DNA of 64,000 bases from Multifurca ochricompacta (Eukaryota > Basidiomycota > Agaricomycetes > Russulales > Russulaceae): assembly GCA_022496185.1 (NCBI GenBank), contig WTXG01000109.1, forward strand, positions 58,976 through 122,975. The letters are read 5' to 3'. Both the position numbers and the translations under genes were made by a program. Positions 34,352 to 45,973 of this stretch are shown here, in pieces; the stretch's first letter is position 1; every line of letters starts with the position of its first letter. The notes beneath the pieces are model-generated. The model did no database searches, was not told the DNA's origin, and was given only the letters and a program-made list of their open reading frames with translations.

Positions 34352-35806
34352 TGTTATGCTCAGCGGAGCGTTCTGTGCGGCGTGCACGGGTCAGTGCGGG
34401 TCCATTGCCTCAGCCATGAGCCTAGCACAATAAGGCTAGACTCTGGGCACTGTCTAGCTTCGGGATCGGTTAAGGTTTGGTGCTATAATCAAGCACAGAG
34501 GGAGACGGGATGAGCCAGCCAAAGGGAGCTAATCCCCAAAGGCTGTTAAGTGGGGACAGATGTTACGACCCTACTCTTTTTCCTGACCCTGCACACCATG
34601 CCCTATTCTTTGCACCATCCTTGACCTTCCCCTTCTCTGGACCACTCCCTGATGCCCTTGGTATGCTGCCTTGGGACCTTCTTGATGCCTGTGGCCTGTG
34701 TGCCCAGGACCTTACCCTGATGCCTGTGACCTGTTGCTCACAAGACCCATCTCCCTTGCCACCATTTACACCTAACCTGATGGTAGTTCTGCTGCTACAC
34801 TGTTGGATGTACACCACCCTTCCTTGCTGCCTTGGCTTATGCCTTGGCCACTGCTCCTGACCCTGTCCCTGTGCTTGACACCCATAGGAACCCCTGACAT
34901 TGTCCCTGCCAATCTGACCAGTCCAGACAACTAGACGACTTTGGCTTGTACTTGACCCTCTGCCAGTCATGTGACTCCTGGCCATGTGACCCTTGGCCAT
35001 GTGATCCCTGACCATGTGACTTTGGACCATGTGATCCCTGACCCTGATCACAGCATCTTCATCTGATCATTTACCCCTTTCTGATCACATGGCCCATCTG
35101 GCTCATCATTCGCTTCTCTGATTCCTGTGGGAGTATTCCCACATCCACCCTGACTCCTGTGGGACCTGTTATCTCCCCATTTACCCCTGACCCTGGTGGG
35201 AATCCTCCCACACTGATATGACTCCTGTGGGGCTGTCCCACATGATTATGCTTCTGATAAGGCTTATCCTTATCATGGACTATATTTGACATCTTATCTG
35301 CTATTGGATGATAAGGACTCTGACCCTGTTCCTGATTAGCTACAAACCAGATCCCCATACAGTATATAAGACCCTGTAGACAGTTTGTACAACCCTAGAT
35401 TTGACCTCTTGTGCCTTCAGCCTAGAGATCTTAGACCCCAATACATCAGAAGTCTTTTCCCCCTTTTTTGCGTCCTTGAGATCCCTGCAGGGACCCCCAT
35501 TGCCTCTGGCAATGGGTGTGTACCCTTCCCTTTGAACCCCTTTGCCATCTCCTAGGGCTCCAGTGTGCTCAGTGCATTTCCGGCACAGCAACTGGGCCCT
35601 GTCTCCACTTAACAGCCTTAGGGGATTAGCTCCCTTTGGCTGGCTCATCCCGTCTCCCTCTGTGCTTGATTATAGCACCAAACCTTAACCGATCCCGAAG
35701 CTAAACAGTGCCCAGAGTCTAGCCTTATCGTGCTAGGCTCGTGGCTGAGGTAATGGACCCGCGCCGACCCGTGCACGCCGCACAGAACGCTCCACTGAGC
35801 GTAACA
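34352..35806. repeat. Long inverted repeat D, built from an LTR-like unit
   Basis: 34352-34560 is the reverse complement of 35599-35806 (about 208 bp, few mismatches). The segment 34561-35806 starts tgttacgacc and ends gcgtaaca, and has a TATATAAG box near 35363 on the plus strand with AGATTTGACC 34 nt later, so it looks like an LTR in plus orientation preceded by an inverted fragment of its own 3' end. The flanks (ggttt / ttagg) do not match. The interior has low-complexity catgtgaccctggcc repeats and no credible ORF. A long-TIR DNA element is the alternative reading. Confidence 0.65.
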
Positions 35807-36113
35807 TTAGGTCAAATCTCCCTGCGCGCGACTCCATTGACCTTGCATGATCAGACCCAGAAAAAGAACTCAAATGAAAATACTGAGTGGAAGCTGCTTT
35901 CCAGTTATCAAAGACACGAGTGAAGCTTTGCCATTGATTTACATCCCCGACATGAAAGCTCCTGAAGATTCTTTATTCAAGAGAGCCCCGGGACGTCCTA
36001 GCAATCTCCCGGTTGCAGCACTACAGTCCACATTGTCCAACCACCCCTTTCCCAGTCACGACAAACACCCATTGACGCTACTCTATTGTTATGGAACATG
36101 AATAAAGCAAAGT
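35807..36113 (+). other. Unassigned sequence between D and B3
   Basis: About 300 bp continuing after the B3 insertion at 52906 (TSD aaagt). An 84-codon open frame (35847-36101, plus) ends just before aataaag. No motif is recognised; it could be the 3' end of an old gene. Confidence 0.3.
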
Positions 36114-36696
36114 TGTTACACCCGGTGCGGGACGTTCCACACGACTTGTGTGACAGCACGATTCATAGGTTCAGGTAAGAAACCAATAAGGCCTCTTGGA
36201 GTTGAAGTGGGATGAGTCAAAGTCAAAGGGGCGCTCCCTAAGACGATGTTGAACGGAAAAGTACCAGAAGTACTCGAGACAACTGAGTCAGAGATCAAGG
36301 GATGTCCAGAAGACAGGCACCAATGTATTCAATAAGTCAAGTCTGAGGTCTACAGTGTAGCTACAGCGGACTTATATACGTAACTCAATGGGCATCTACA
36401 AGATAAGGATACAGAGTCAGGTGGGCCCAAATATACGGAAGCGGACGGCGTAAAGTCGAGCTTCTGATAGGGTATTAAGTAAGTGTCCGGTCGTAAAGAT
36501 AAGGTGATAACAAGATAACAAGTCAAACATAAGCAAACGTTGCATCAACAAGTACAAAGCGGGTCACGGGGATGGAAGTAAGGCATGTGATGGATCCCAC
36601 GATGGAGACGTGATCGAGAAGTGCAAAGTGGGTGGCAGGGAGGGTCGTCGTTGGGGAGTAGAAAGAAAACGGGGGCAGATGGTAGAGGTCGTAACA
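36114..36696 (-). repeat. 3' LTR of B3
   Basis: 583 bp, tgttacacccggtgcggg ... ggtcgtaaca, close to the right copy at 52321-52905. Confidence 0.95.
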
Positions 36697-36727
36697 TCAC
36701 CCCCTCTTCTGGTTCTAGCAGACCCGG

Positions 36728-37925
36728 CTAGAAACGACTCGTACCATCATCATCCTGTACCAACTCCAAGTAGTCGTCAGCTACATTACGATCATCCATG
36801 GTATAATTCTCCTTGTCCTCGTCCTGGGGGCATTGGTGGGTGCGGAGGAATCCGTAGGGGCCGCGTCAACTGCATAAACGGCACTGGTCATGAACAGGGC
36901 AGTCCAACTCGCGATGCCCAGCATTGTGGCGCAAGCATTTGCCACACCATGCGGACGGGTTGTTGATCGTCGGGGCGACTCCTACACGGCGGAAGATACA
37001 GAACCTGCTCCAATGCAGGTTGCTACGACAGTGTCGACACCACTTGCAATTGAGGGGACAGTTCCAGCTGATGTGATACTTACTATCACAGCGCCAGCAC
37101 GTCTCTCCACGGGGGTTCTCATGCATACGCGGCATCTCGAACCGGTTTGGCAACAGCATGGGAGCAGCCCCCAATGATCGTGGGGGCAAGGGTCGGGCAT
37201 ACGTGTCAGCGTACCTTTTGGCAATAGTTTGGTAGGCATCCCCCTTCTCCAGCCTCTTTCGAATCTCCACCAACTCCTGCTCAATCTGGAACATCCCATT
37301 GGTCAGCCAGGCCATTATCTTCGCGTGTTCTTTGTACTGCTTGTTGAGTGTATTGCGTAAGGTTAGATTCTTCCGCAGTCTCATTACCTCAGCTTTGAGA
37401 CGCGGAAGTCGCATGTCACTCAGTACTTCGTCGATGGCAAAGGCTCGCGAATCTTCAGCAGCCAGATGCCCCAGTTGTTCGTCGGTCATGGTATGGTGCA
37501 GACGGCCAGTGTACCTTTCTTCCAGATATACCGGAGCTCCATAAACGGGACCATCCTTCTTCATGCACCGGCCACGTCCATCCCTCCGTTAGTGTAGAAA
37601 ATATACTTGGCGATTGCGACTGTCCCATCGCCCAAGGTAATCTCCAATGGGTAGTACGTGGAGGAATTTGGGTTGTTAACGAAGAAGGGGAATTCGGGGA
37701 CTTCGTCGTCCGACTCCATACCTATTAGGTCATTCGGATGCGGTTCTTCGCAGTGGTCGAAGTCGTCATTGGGGTTGGGGGACTGGTTCTTGACTCGGCT
37801 TCGGCGGCCTCGTAATCAATGGGTGAGGAGGGACGTGTGGAAGGGTGAGCAGAGGGGAAGTTTTCGACAACCACGGTGGTGGCAGCGAAGGCATCAATGG
37901 CGGCATTGGCAGCGATGAAAGACAT
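36728..37925 (-). pseudogene. B3 ORF3: coiled-coil and zinc-knuckle protein
   Basis: Met at 37923-37925, TAG at 36728-36730. A small deletion near 37570 shifts the frame inside the GGMDVAGCMKK block, and a TGA follows CRLCS in the fourth Cys/His group. The first three knuckles (CWRCDSKYHISWNC; CRHCRSNLHWSRFC; CGKCLRHNAGHRELDC) are intact. It starts 78 nt after the chromodomain stop. Confidence 0.82.
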
Positions 37926-38003
37926 AATGGAATCAATGGTTGTAGGACGTTGCTGTGGGAGCATGTACTGGGGATCTTCCTAGGGTTTGGGTCATCCTTT
38001 TAA

Positions 38004-39610
38004 CTACTTCTTGGGCGCCTCTGGATGTCGGTCATGGAACTCCGAGATAAGGGCCGGGGCAAAGATATTCCCAGCGGGCTCCCACGAGTTGTCGGAGTCT
38101 GGGAATCCTTTCCACTTGACTAGGTAATGCAGCTTGCGCCCTCGCCTTTACGTGAGGAATCCAGAATTGCTCCACTTCCCACTCCGCTTCTCCATCGATT
38201 AATTCAGGGGGGGTCTCGGGAAGTTCTCCCCATGCAGGGTTGTCTCTCTGTAAGGTGTCAGAAGTCGGGCATGGAAGACTGGGTGAATTCTCCATGTGGG
38301 TGGAAGTCCGAGTTCATATGACACATCTGACAGCTTCCTCGTTATCGTGAAGGCCCGTGGCGTCGGGGAGCTAATTTGGCAGTGGGGTGTGACGTGTGAA
38401 TATTCCTTCCCTCCAGCCAGACGAGGTCATTGGTCCGATAAGGCGTGAACTTTGATGGCCTTTCAGATAGGGTTCTTTGCGCCTTGAGCAGGTTTTCATT
38501 GGCCGATTTCCTGATCTCCTCCCATTGGCTGATACGCTGCTCAGCCGATGGGACATTTGTGGGTTTCTTGGTCCAGTTGGTTCGTGGTGTCCATCCCATG
38601 ATAAGTGAGAATGGAGGGGTCTTGGTAGTCCCGTTGGGCCATGAGTTGTGTGCAAACTCTGCCATTGCTAGCCAGTCAGCCCAGTCGTCCTGTTGTCCGT
38701 TGCACCAGAACCGAAGATACTGTTCTAGCCATTGGTTCGTTCTTTCTGATTGTCTGTCAGTCTGTGGATGGTAGGCGGTTGAAATATTCTGGGTGATGTC
38801 CAAGGTCTTACAGAGTGCCCTGGCAAAGGCAGAGGTAAAGCGTGGGTCGTGGTCAGAGATGATCTTTTCGGGGAGGCCATAGTGTCTGTAGACGTGATCT
38901 AGGTAAAGTTTGGCTACGCCTTCCACTGTGACGGACTCATTACAGGGTATGAACAGTGCCGCTTTAGAGCAATCATGGTTGGTGATGGTTAAGATCGAGT
39001 CAAACCCTCTGGAGATGGGGAGTTTGACTATGAAGTCCATCGCAATGGTCTGGAACGGTAACGAGGCCGTAGGTGTGATCGGGAATGGTGCTGGCGGGTG
39101 CGGGTGTGTGTTTACTTTGTTGGCTTGGCAGTCCGCGCATCCTTTCACATAGTCTTCCACATCCTTCTTCATGTTTGGCCACCAGTAGTCTTGTTTGGCC
39201 AAAGCATACGTGTTGGCAATGCCAGGGTGGCCTGCAGAGGGAAGATCGTGGTGAAAATGGATCACCCCCCTCTTAATGTTGTCGCCACCGGTGACAACAA
39301 GTCGGTCCCCCTCCTTCCACCAAAGGCCGTCGATTTTCTTTAGATTATGTGCGTCTGCCCATGACTCGCATAACTGTTGGTTCATGTTTTGTGAAACTTG
39401 AGCCCATAGGTCCATGTCATGGAGGCTCACGATGGCGGTTTTTGCAAAAACCTCTTCAGGTAGGACCGTGACATCATTATTGTCCTCTTCTCCATTGTTC
39501 CAATCAGGCCGTCGTGACAAGGCATCTGCGCGTGCGTTGCGGCTTCCTGCAATATGTTTCAACACGAAGTTATATTCCTCCAGTTCTAGAACTTCGCGTG
39601 CAACCCGCCG
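38004..39610 (-). pseudogene. B3 integrase and chromodomain
   Basis: Open frame 38342-39565 holds all integrase motifs: HHDLPSAGHPGIANTYALAK and GCADCQANKVN (HHCC zinc site), AMDFIVKLP and KIISDHDPRF (the two Asp), DRQSERTNQW (Glu), then WLEGRNIHTSHP. A frameshift near 38340 separates it from the chromodomain (AEWEVEQF..., TAG at 38004-38006). Confidence 0.88.
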
Positions 39611-41480
39611 ACTAATCTTGTGGGGTTCCTTCCAATATAATAGGTTGGAGTGATCGGTGTGAATAGTGGTTTTATGGGGAGTTCCTGCTAGGTATGGTCG
39701 CCAATGTCATAGTGCCTTTACAATGGCAAGCAGTTCTCTGTCCCAGATATCATAGTTCCGTTCTGCCGGCAAGAATTTTTCCGAGTAAAAGGCGACTGGA
39801 TGAAGTAATCCTGCCGCATCCCGTTGGTTTAGTACGGCTCCGTTCGCAAAGCGCGATGCATCTACTTCGAGTTCGAAGGGCTTTTCCAGGTCTGGCTGCA
39901 GAAGAACTGGCTCTGAGCCTACAATGTCTCGGATCTGTTTGAAGGCTTGTTGTTGTTCGTTCCCCCAGTGCCAGGGTGTATCCTTCTTTAACAGCCCATT
40001 CAAGGGTTGGGCCATGCCCGAGAATCCTCGTACAAATCGTCGGTAGAAGTTGCAGAATCCGATGAAGGATCGCACATCCTTGATACACGTGGGTATGGGC
40101 CATTCTCGAATCCCTTGCACCTTTACTGGATCCATCCGAACCCGTCCTCCTTCCAGGATAACCCCCAAGTATTCTATGCTCCGTTGTTCAAATGAGCATT
40201 TTGCCGATTTGAGGTATAGATCGTGCTTGTGCAAAATGTCCAACACTTGGTGAACACGCTCTCGGTGATGGGCCAAATTGTCTGTTGTAGCCACCAGGAT
40301 ATCATCCATGTACACTACTACTTCGCCTGTGAGGATAAGGTCGCGGAAAATATGGTTCATCATAGATTGGAAGGTGGCGGGCGAGTTGGTGAGACTGAAG
40401 AACATGACATTTGGCTTGAAGAGTCCCTGGTTGGTTTTGAACGCCGCTTTGCACTGATCTCCTTCTTTAATCCTGATGTTATTGTACCCCCACCGGACAT
40501 CCATTTTGGAGAACAGGGACTTGTCCCTCATGGTATCAATGAGTTTGGAAATGAGGGGAAGAGGATAAGCGTTCTTTATGGTATGGGCATTTATCTGTCG
40601 GTAGTCTTGAACAGGTCGAAGTTTCCCATCTTTCTTTTTGATGAAGAAGAAAGGTGATGCGTATGGTGACTTCGACGGACGAATATATCCTTTCGCAAGG
40701 TGTTCTTCGAGAAACGCTGTGAGTGCTTCCTGTTCTTTCTGGGACAATGGGTAGATTTTGCAGTTGATGGCAGACGGGGTGTCAGGCGTGAATTCAATGG
40801 CATGATCCCAAGGTCGCGCTGGCGGGAAACGTTGTGACTCCTCTTCTGAGAACACCTTCCAATGTCGGTGATAAACCTCCGGTACCACCTCTTCAAAGGT
40901 TTTTTCTGTATGCCCTTCTGCTGCCTTTTGGGCCAGTTCTGATGCTTTTGTAACATAGCAGCGTCCCGCATCCTCTTCCTCTGTCTCTGGTACCTTTGCG
41001 TGTCGGACAGCATAGTCATACCCCAATGACGTGATGAGAACTGGGTAGTAGTCCTTGTCCATGGTCGCGTCGCTCCAATTGATCTTTGGCTTGAACGCAG
41101 CCAACCATGGGTATCCCAGGATTAGATCCTCATTTCCCAAATTGGTGACAAGGAAGCGAATTGCCTTCGTCCTTTCCCCTACTTGGACATTAAGGTCAGT
41201 GTAGTGGGTAATTCTTCCGGCTTTATTGGCTGTTCCGTCTATATTCCAGATGTTCTTTTCCTGGGGAAGTTCCAGCATCCCCAAGCCCATGGTCCTCGCC
41301 ATTCATGGGCTGATGAAGTTATCAGTGGCTCCTGAGTCAATCAGGATGTCACGGTCAGCCATCCTCTGCGTAGTCTCGAAATGCACTGGTATTTTCAATG
41401 ACTTGAAGCGACTAGTATACACAGAGGTTACATGTAATGCTTGTGCCCAGGCCGACGGGGTAGAGCCAATTAAAAATCCT
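39611..41480 (-). pseudogene. B3 protease, RT and RNase H
   Basis: A 531-codon open stretch (39707-41302) covers the end of the protease (DLILGYPWLAAF), RT ([35 protein letters not shown]) and RNase H (LEVDASRFANGAVL). It is bounded by two CGA to TGA stops, at ISP-stop-MART in the protease and at AL-stop-HW in RNase H. Otherwise the best preserved minus-strand RT of family B. Confidence 0.88.
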
Positions 41481-41598
41481 TTTTGGCGAAAGCCTTCTCT
41501 ACCAAGATGGCCCGTACTTCCTCACTTTCTTTCATCATGTTTGCCCATATCTCTTGCGCCTTTTCTTCTTTCGTTGGCGTTTTCTTCTCGACAGTGGG
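41470..41598 (-). pseudogene. B3 gag, 3' end
   Basis: The last about 40 codons of gag (VEKAFAKKDF-type end) with the stop at GAT-TTT-TAA (41470-41472). Pol continues in the -1 frame. The rest of gag is beyond E1 at 50913. Confidence 0.8.
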
Positions 41599-42181
41599 TG
41601 TTACAACTCACTGTCGACTGTCTGGACAGTGGGTTGTATGCAAAGGGGAAGGGATTTGGAAGTGGGCAAAGGATGAGAGTGAGGGTGAAAGTGCAAGGGA
41701 GATGAAGCGAACAGCTCAAGGGCAGGGGATGAGAAGCCTTCCACAAGGTGGGGCTAATCTCCTAGGTAATCAGGAACCGGATCACAAGTGGACAGTCTGG
41801 AGCTGTCCATTCTATTCCCAAAGGGTTTATATACGTAATTACAACCGGGACTTTGGTCTGTGCACCACTTTAGGGGAGGTTAACTTCGCTCTAACTCCCT
41901 ACTGATCCACCAATGAGAATAGCCCCACTTTTGGGCTTAGGAATCCGCAGTCCGCAGTCCGCAGTCCGCAGTTTGTGCACTGCTGTTTAGACATTGTGGG
42001 GTTCTGTTAGTACTCTTCCCACAGGTCTCCAATTTGGCAGGAGTCCGGCCCTGGTCCGGACCGGCCCTTCTCTGGTCTTAATCTAGGGTTATCTTCGTCT
42101 CTGAGGGTTTTACAAGGTCTCTGGGAGCGTCTGAGGATTTCTGGGGGGTCAGGAGGTTTTCTAGGGTGTCAGTTCATGACA
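41599..42181 (-). repeat. 3' LTR of E1
   Basis: tgttacaactcactg ... ttcatgaca. Contains three adjacent copies of tccgcagtccgcag-type repeats near 41947 and a TATA box. Confidence 0.96.
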
Positions 42182-42197
42182 CTATCCCCTCTTTAGG
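42182..42197 (-). other. Polypurine tract of E1
   Basis: Minus strand taaagaggggatag immediately before the 3' LTR (TGTCATGAAC). Confidence 0.75.
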
Positions 42198-42222
42198 GCC
42201 TTGCTGTGCCACAGCAAGTTTG

Positions 42223-45200
42223 TCAGGGGTGTGGGGGTCTAGGCAGGGTGGGGTGTCGATGATGGAAGTCCCGAAGCAGGGTCATGGCATTCTTCATTTC
42301 AGTGAAGGGGACCCACGAGTTCTCTGAGGCAGGGTAGCCTTTCCATTTGACAAGGTAACGGATGCCCTTTCTGTTAGGGGTGTGAGCAGACTGTAAGACG
42401 GTCTCTATCTCATAATGGTCTTCTTCCCCATTCACAAGTTCTGGTGGTGGTCGAGTGAAGTTGGGTCCATGGACTGGGGTTTCTTTGTAATGGGACAGGA
42501 GAGAGTTGTGAAAGACTGGGTGGATGCGCCATGACTTAGGGAGTTCAAGCTTGCAGTTGACAGGGCCAGAATGTATGACTTTAAAAGGACCATGACGTCG
42601 GGGGCTGAGTTTGGCTTTGGGGTGAGTGGTGCGTATATTTGTCCCTTCCAACCAAACCAGCTCCCCTGTTTTGAAAGCATGGAGGGGTCCATCTGGTCTC
42701 GACTGTTTCATGAGTTCTGCAGCCACCTGGAGGGCAGCAGCTACTTCACTACGGATAGTTTCTAGGGTGCGGAGTCTTTCTTCAACTGACAGGATAGGGG
42801 TGGCAAAATGGAGTGGGGGAATAAACTCTGGTTGGAAGCCATACCAGATTTCAAAGGGAGATCTTTTAGTAGCACTGTGAGTTCTAGCATTGTGGGCGAA
42901 CTCCATAAAGGGGATCAGTTCTGCCCAGTCATCTTGTTGGAAGTTGCAAAAGACACGGAGGTATTGTTCTAGTTCTTGGTTGACCCGTTCAGTCTCTCCA
43001 TCAGTCTGGGGGTGATAGGCAGTGCTCAAGGATGATTGTACTCCTAGCTTGCTCCACATTTCCTTCATGACTTTGGATGCAAACTGGGGGCCTCGATCAG
43101 AGATGACTTGGTCTGGGAGGCCAGTGCGTCTCCATACATGTTCAAGGAATAGTTTGGAGGTTTCTGGGGCAGTGATATCTTTGGTGCAAGGAACAATGAT
43201 GGTGGCTTTACTGAACCGGTCCACCACCACAAATAGGGAGTCGTATGACTGAGATAGGGGTAAGTCTGTAATGAAGTCCATGGTGATTATTCCCCATACT
43301 CGAGTTGGAACTTGATTGGGTTGCAAAGGGATGGGTAGTCGAGGTCGAACTTTGGTTTCTTGGCAGGTGGCACATCCGTCCACATATTCTTTGACAAAGG
43401 AGGACATTCCTGGCCACCAAAATTCTCGTGATACTAGTTCATAGGTCTTCCATCTGCCTGGATGTCCTGTGGCAATGGAATCATGATGTAACTTTACAAT
43501 GTCTCTTCGTAGTTCTTGGGACTTGGGGATGTAGACTTGGCCTTTATGTAGGATTAGGCCATTTTCTAGGTTCCAGTCCTCCAGTCCTTTGGCAAGGGAG
43601 CGTGGCCCATTGTGCAAGATGGTGGTCAGGGCTTGGGTGACTTCATTGTCATGGTCTTGGCAGTCTTTGATTCTGCGGTGTAGAGTGGAGTCATGAGTTG
43701 TTGTGACTGTGGTTTTCATGGCCTGAATGCGAAAAAACTTAGAGTCCAGGAGTATGCGCTCATCATTGTCATGCTCTATCCCCTCTTTATGGTCTGGACG
43801 CCGGGACAGAGCATCAGATTTGTTGAAAGAGCCAGGTTTGTGAACAATGGTGAAGTTGTATCGAGACAGTTCAAGGGCCCACCGTGCTTGGCGGCGGGAG
43901 AGCTTCTGCTTGGAGCGGAAGTAAGTCAGGTTGTTGTGGTCAGTCCACACCTCAAAGGGAAGGGCTGCACCCTCAAGGTAGTGTCTCCAGGTGTCCAGAG
44001 CACGAACAATGGCAAGAAGTTCTTTGTCATGGATGTCATAGTTGCGTTCAGCATCCAGCATGGACTTGGATAGGAAGGCAAGGGGATGGTAGCGATTGAG
44101 TTCATCAGGTTGTTCAAGGATGGCACCAATAGCAAAGTCACTGGCATCAGTGATGACACGGAAAGCTTTAGTATGGTCAGGGAGGGCGAGGACAGGGGCA
44201 GTGGTGAAGGCATTCTTTAGGGTGGAAAAGGCAAGGTCATGGTCAGAAGTCCAGAGGAAAGGGGTATCTTTTTTGGTGAGATCATGGAGGGGGCGGGCAA
44301 TGAGGGAGAAATCTTTGATAAAACGTCGGTAGAAGTTGCAGAATCCAAGGAAGGCTTGGAGTTGTTTTAGGGTGCGTGGGGGAGGCCATTTCGTAATACC
44401 TTCTAATTTAGCAGGGTCCATCTGGACACGGCCAGCTGTGATGACTAGGCCAAGATAGTCAATGGTTGTCTGAGCAAAGGTACACTTCTCAGGCTTTAGA
44501 TACAAGTCAAACTGTTGGAGGCGCTGGAGGACTTGGTGAGTAAGTGTTCTGTGGTGGTCCATAGTGTCTGTAAATATTAAGATGTCGTCCATATAGATGA
44601 CAACATGGTCGGTGGCAAGGAGATCTTCGAAGGCTCTATTCATGAAGGCTTGGAATGTGGCAGGGGAGTTACAGAGTCCGAAGAACATGACAAGGGGTTC
44701 AAAGAGACCTCGGTTGGTCTTAAAGGCGGCTTTCCATTCATCTCCTTCTTTGATACGGATATTGTTATATCCCCAGCGGATATCAAACTTGGTGAAGTAG
44801 CGAGCATGGTGAAGTTTGTCAATGAGTTCTGGGATCAAGGGTAGGGGGTAAGCATTCTTTACTGTGATTTCATTCAAGGCTCGATAATCTTGGACAGGAC
44901 GTAGTTTTCCATCCTTCTTTTTTACAAAGAAGAAGGGACTAGCAATGGGGGACTTAGATTCTCTGATATATCCCTTGGCCAGGTGGTCATTTAAGAAAAC
45001 GTCCAGGGCTTTCTGTTCTTCAGGGGTGAGCTTGTAGATGCCGCAGTCACGCACTTTGGCATCTGGTTTGAGTTCTATGGCATGGTCCCATGGCTGGTGC
45101 TGTGGCAAACGTTGAGAGGCTTTCTCTTCAAAGACAGATCGGTATGCGAGGTATTCAGGAGGGAGTTGGTCTTCTAAGGACATAGGGGTCTTTACTTGAT

Positions 45201-45921
45201 CTGCAGCAATCTGAGTGGACATGGTAGTTTTGGCACGGATATGGACAATGAATTTGGGAGGCACTTCTTCTGGGGTAATCATGGGGTGATCTGTGATTAG
45301 GGCTGCAAAGGTTTCTGCTGCTGCTATGAGTGTCTGGTCCATCAGGGGTTGTACTGTGATTGTAGACAGGGCAGGGCAAGAGGGGTGTGTTGAAGCAAAG
45401 GTCAGAGGGGTCGTGGTAAGGGTGCAAGATGTGGGGCAATGTTTTAAGGTCAGGGTGTCATCTTTCCAGTTTACTTCTGGGTTGTGGCAACGTAGCCAGT
45501 CAGTTCCTAAGATAATGTCATGGTCCCCTATATTAGTAACATAGAACTCTGCAAGTTCTTCATGGTATTGGTCTTGGAGGGGTAGTCGTAGGATTTGGGT
45601 TGTAGTGTAGTAAATGGCTCCATTAGCGTTACTAGTTCCATCCACATTCTTGACGCGGAGAGGCTTGGCAAGGGTGCTCAAGGTTAGGTGATGTGCTTTG
45701 GCATAGTCTTGATGGATTATTAATCCTTCTGCCCCACTATCTATTAGGGCACGCGCACTGATTTTCTTCCTAGTGTTTCGTCCAATGAGTTCTGCTTTGA
45801 GCACAATAGAAGGTGATCTAGCATTTCTAGTCACTAACAAGGATACATGCTCAAAACCAAGGTTATCTAGGACCGCAGAGCGGCTCGTACAAGGAACACT
45901 GGGGTTACAAGAAGTCCTCAC
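42223..45921 (-). CDS. pol: E1 Pol polyprotein: protease, RT, RNase H, integrase, chromodomain
   Basis: 1232 codons uninterrupted. Protease ALIDSGAEGLIIH near residue 61; RT with [20 protein letters not shown] and VVIYMDDILIF near residue 442; RNase H with VITDASDFAIGAI and a DALSRRPD end; integrase zinc region HHDSIATGHPGRW and CATCQETK (about 813-850), catalytic MDFITDLP, VISDRGPQF and TDGETERVN; GPF/WRIHPVF domain; chromodomain YEIETVL...YLVKWKGYPASENSW at the C-terminus (about 1180-1225). All catalytic residues are present. The frame has no ATG at its start; it is open upstream through GGA-TTT-TTA, so it is probably reached by -1 frameshifting from gag. Confidence 0.95.
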   Translation of the reverse strand: MRTSCNPSVPCTSRSAVLDNLGFEHVSLLVTRNARSPSIVLKAELIGRNTRKKISARALIDSGAEGLIIHQDYAKAHHLTLSTLAKPLRVKNVDGTSNANGAIYYTTTQILRLPLQDQYHEELAEFYVTNIGDHDIILGTDWLRCHNPEVNWKDDTLTLKHCPTSCTLTTTPLTFASTHPSCPALSTITVQPLMDQTLIAAAETFAALITDHPMITPEEVPPKFIVHIRAKTTMSTQIAADQVKTPMSLEDQLPPEYLAYRSVFEEKASQRLPQHQPWDHAIELKPDAKVRDCGIYKLTPEEQKALDVFLNDHLAKGYIRESKSPIASPFFFVKKKDGKLRPVQDYRALNEITVKNAYPLPLIPELIDKLHHARYFTKFDIRWGYNNIRIKEGDEWKAAFKTNRGLFEPLVMFFGLCNSPATFQAFMNRAFEDLLATDHVVIYMDDILIFTDTMDHHRTLTHQVLQRLQQFDLYLKPEKCTFAQTTIDYLGLVITAGRVQMDPAKLEGITKWPPPRTLKQLQAFLGFCNFYRRFIKDFSLIARPLHDLTKKDTPFLWTSDHDLAFSTLKNAFTTAPVLALPDHTKAFRVITDASDFAIGAILEQPDELNRYHPLAFLSKSMLDAERNYDIHDKELLAIVRALDTWRHYLEGAALPFEVWTDHNNLTYFRSKQKLSRRQARWALELSRYNFTIVHKPGSFNKSDALSRRPDHKEGIEHDNDERILLDSKFFRIQAMKTTVTTTHDSTLHRRIKDCQDHDNEVTQALTTILHNGPRSLAKGLEDWNLENGLILHKGQVYIPKSQELRRDIVKLHHDSIATGHPGRWKTYELVSREFWWPGMSSFVKEYVDGCATCQETKVRPRLPIPLQPNQVPTRVWGIITMDFITDLPLSQSYDSLFVVVDRFSKATIIVPCTKDITAPETSKLFLEHVWRRTGLPDQVISDRGPQFASKVMKEMWSKLGVQSSLSTAYHPQTDGETERVNQELEQYLRVFCNFQQDDWAELIPFMEFAHNARTHSATKRSPFEIWYGFQPEFIPPLHFATPILSVEERLRTLETIRSEVAAALQVAAELMKQSRPDGPLHAFKTGELVWLEGTNIRTTHPKAKLSPRRHGPFKVIHSGPVNCKLELPKSWRIHPVFHNSLLSHYKETPVHGPNFTRPPPELVNGEEDHYEIETVLQSAHTPNRKGIRYLVKWKGYPASENSWVPFTEMKNAMTLLRDFHHRHPTLPRPPHP

Positions 45922-45973
45922 AGACAGTGCAGCTGTAGGACGTGTTAAAAATCCGAAGGTCCATCTTCGTCCA

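Noticed and set aside
34352..34560. Possible 5S rRNA-like segment in the inverted arm
   Set aside because: The similarity to fungal 5S was only a few short words; promoter boxes and folding do not fit, and the arm is explained as an LTR end.
34563..35051. 162-codon minus frame rich in SHMVRDHM-type repeats
   Set aside because: It comes from the low-complexity catgtgaccctggcc repeats inside repeat D and has no domain.
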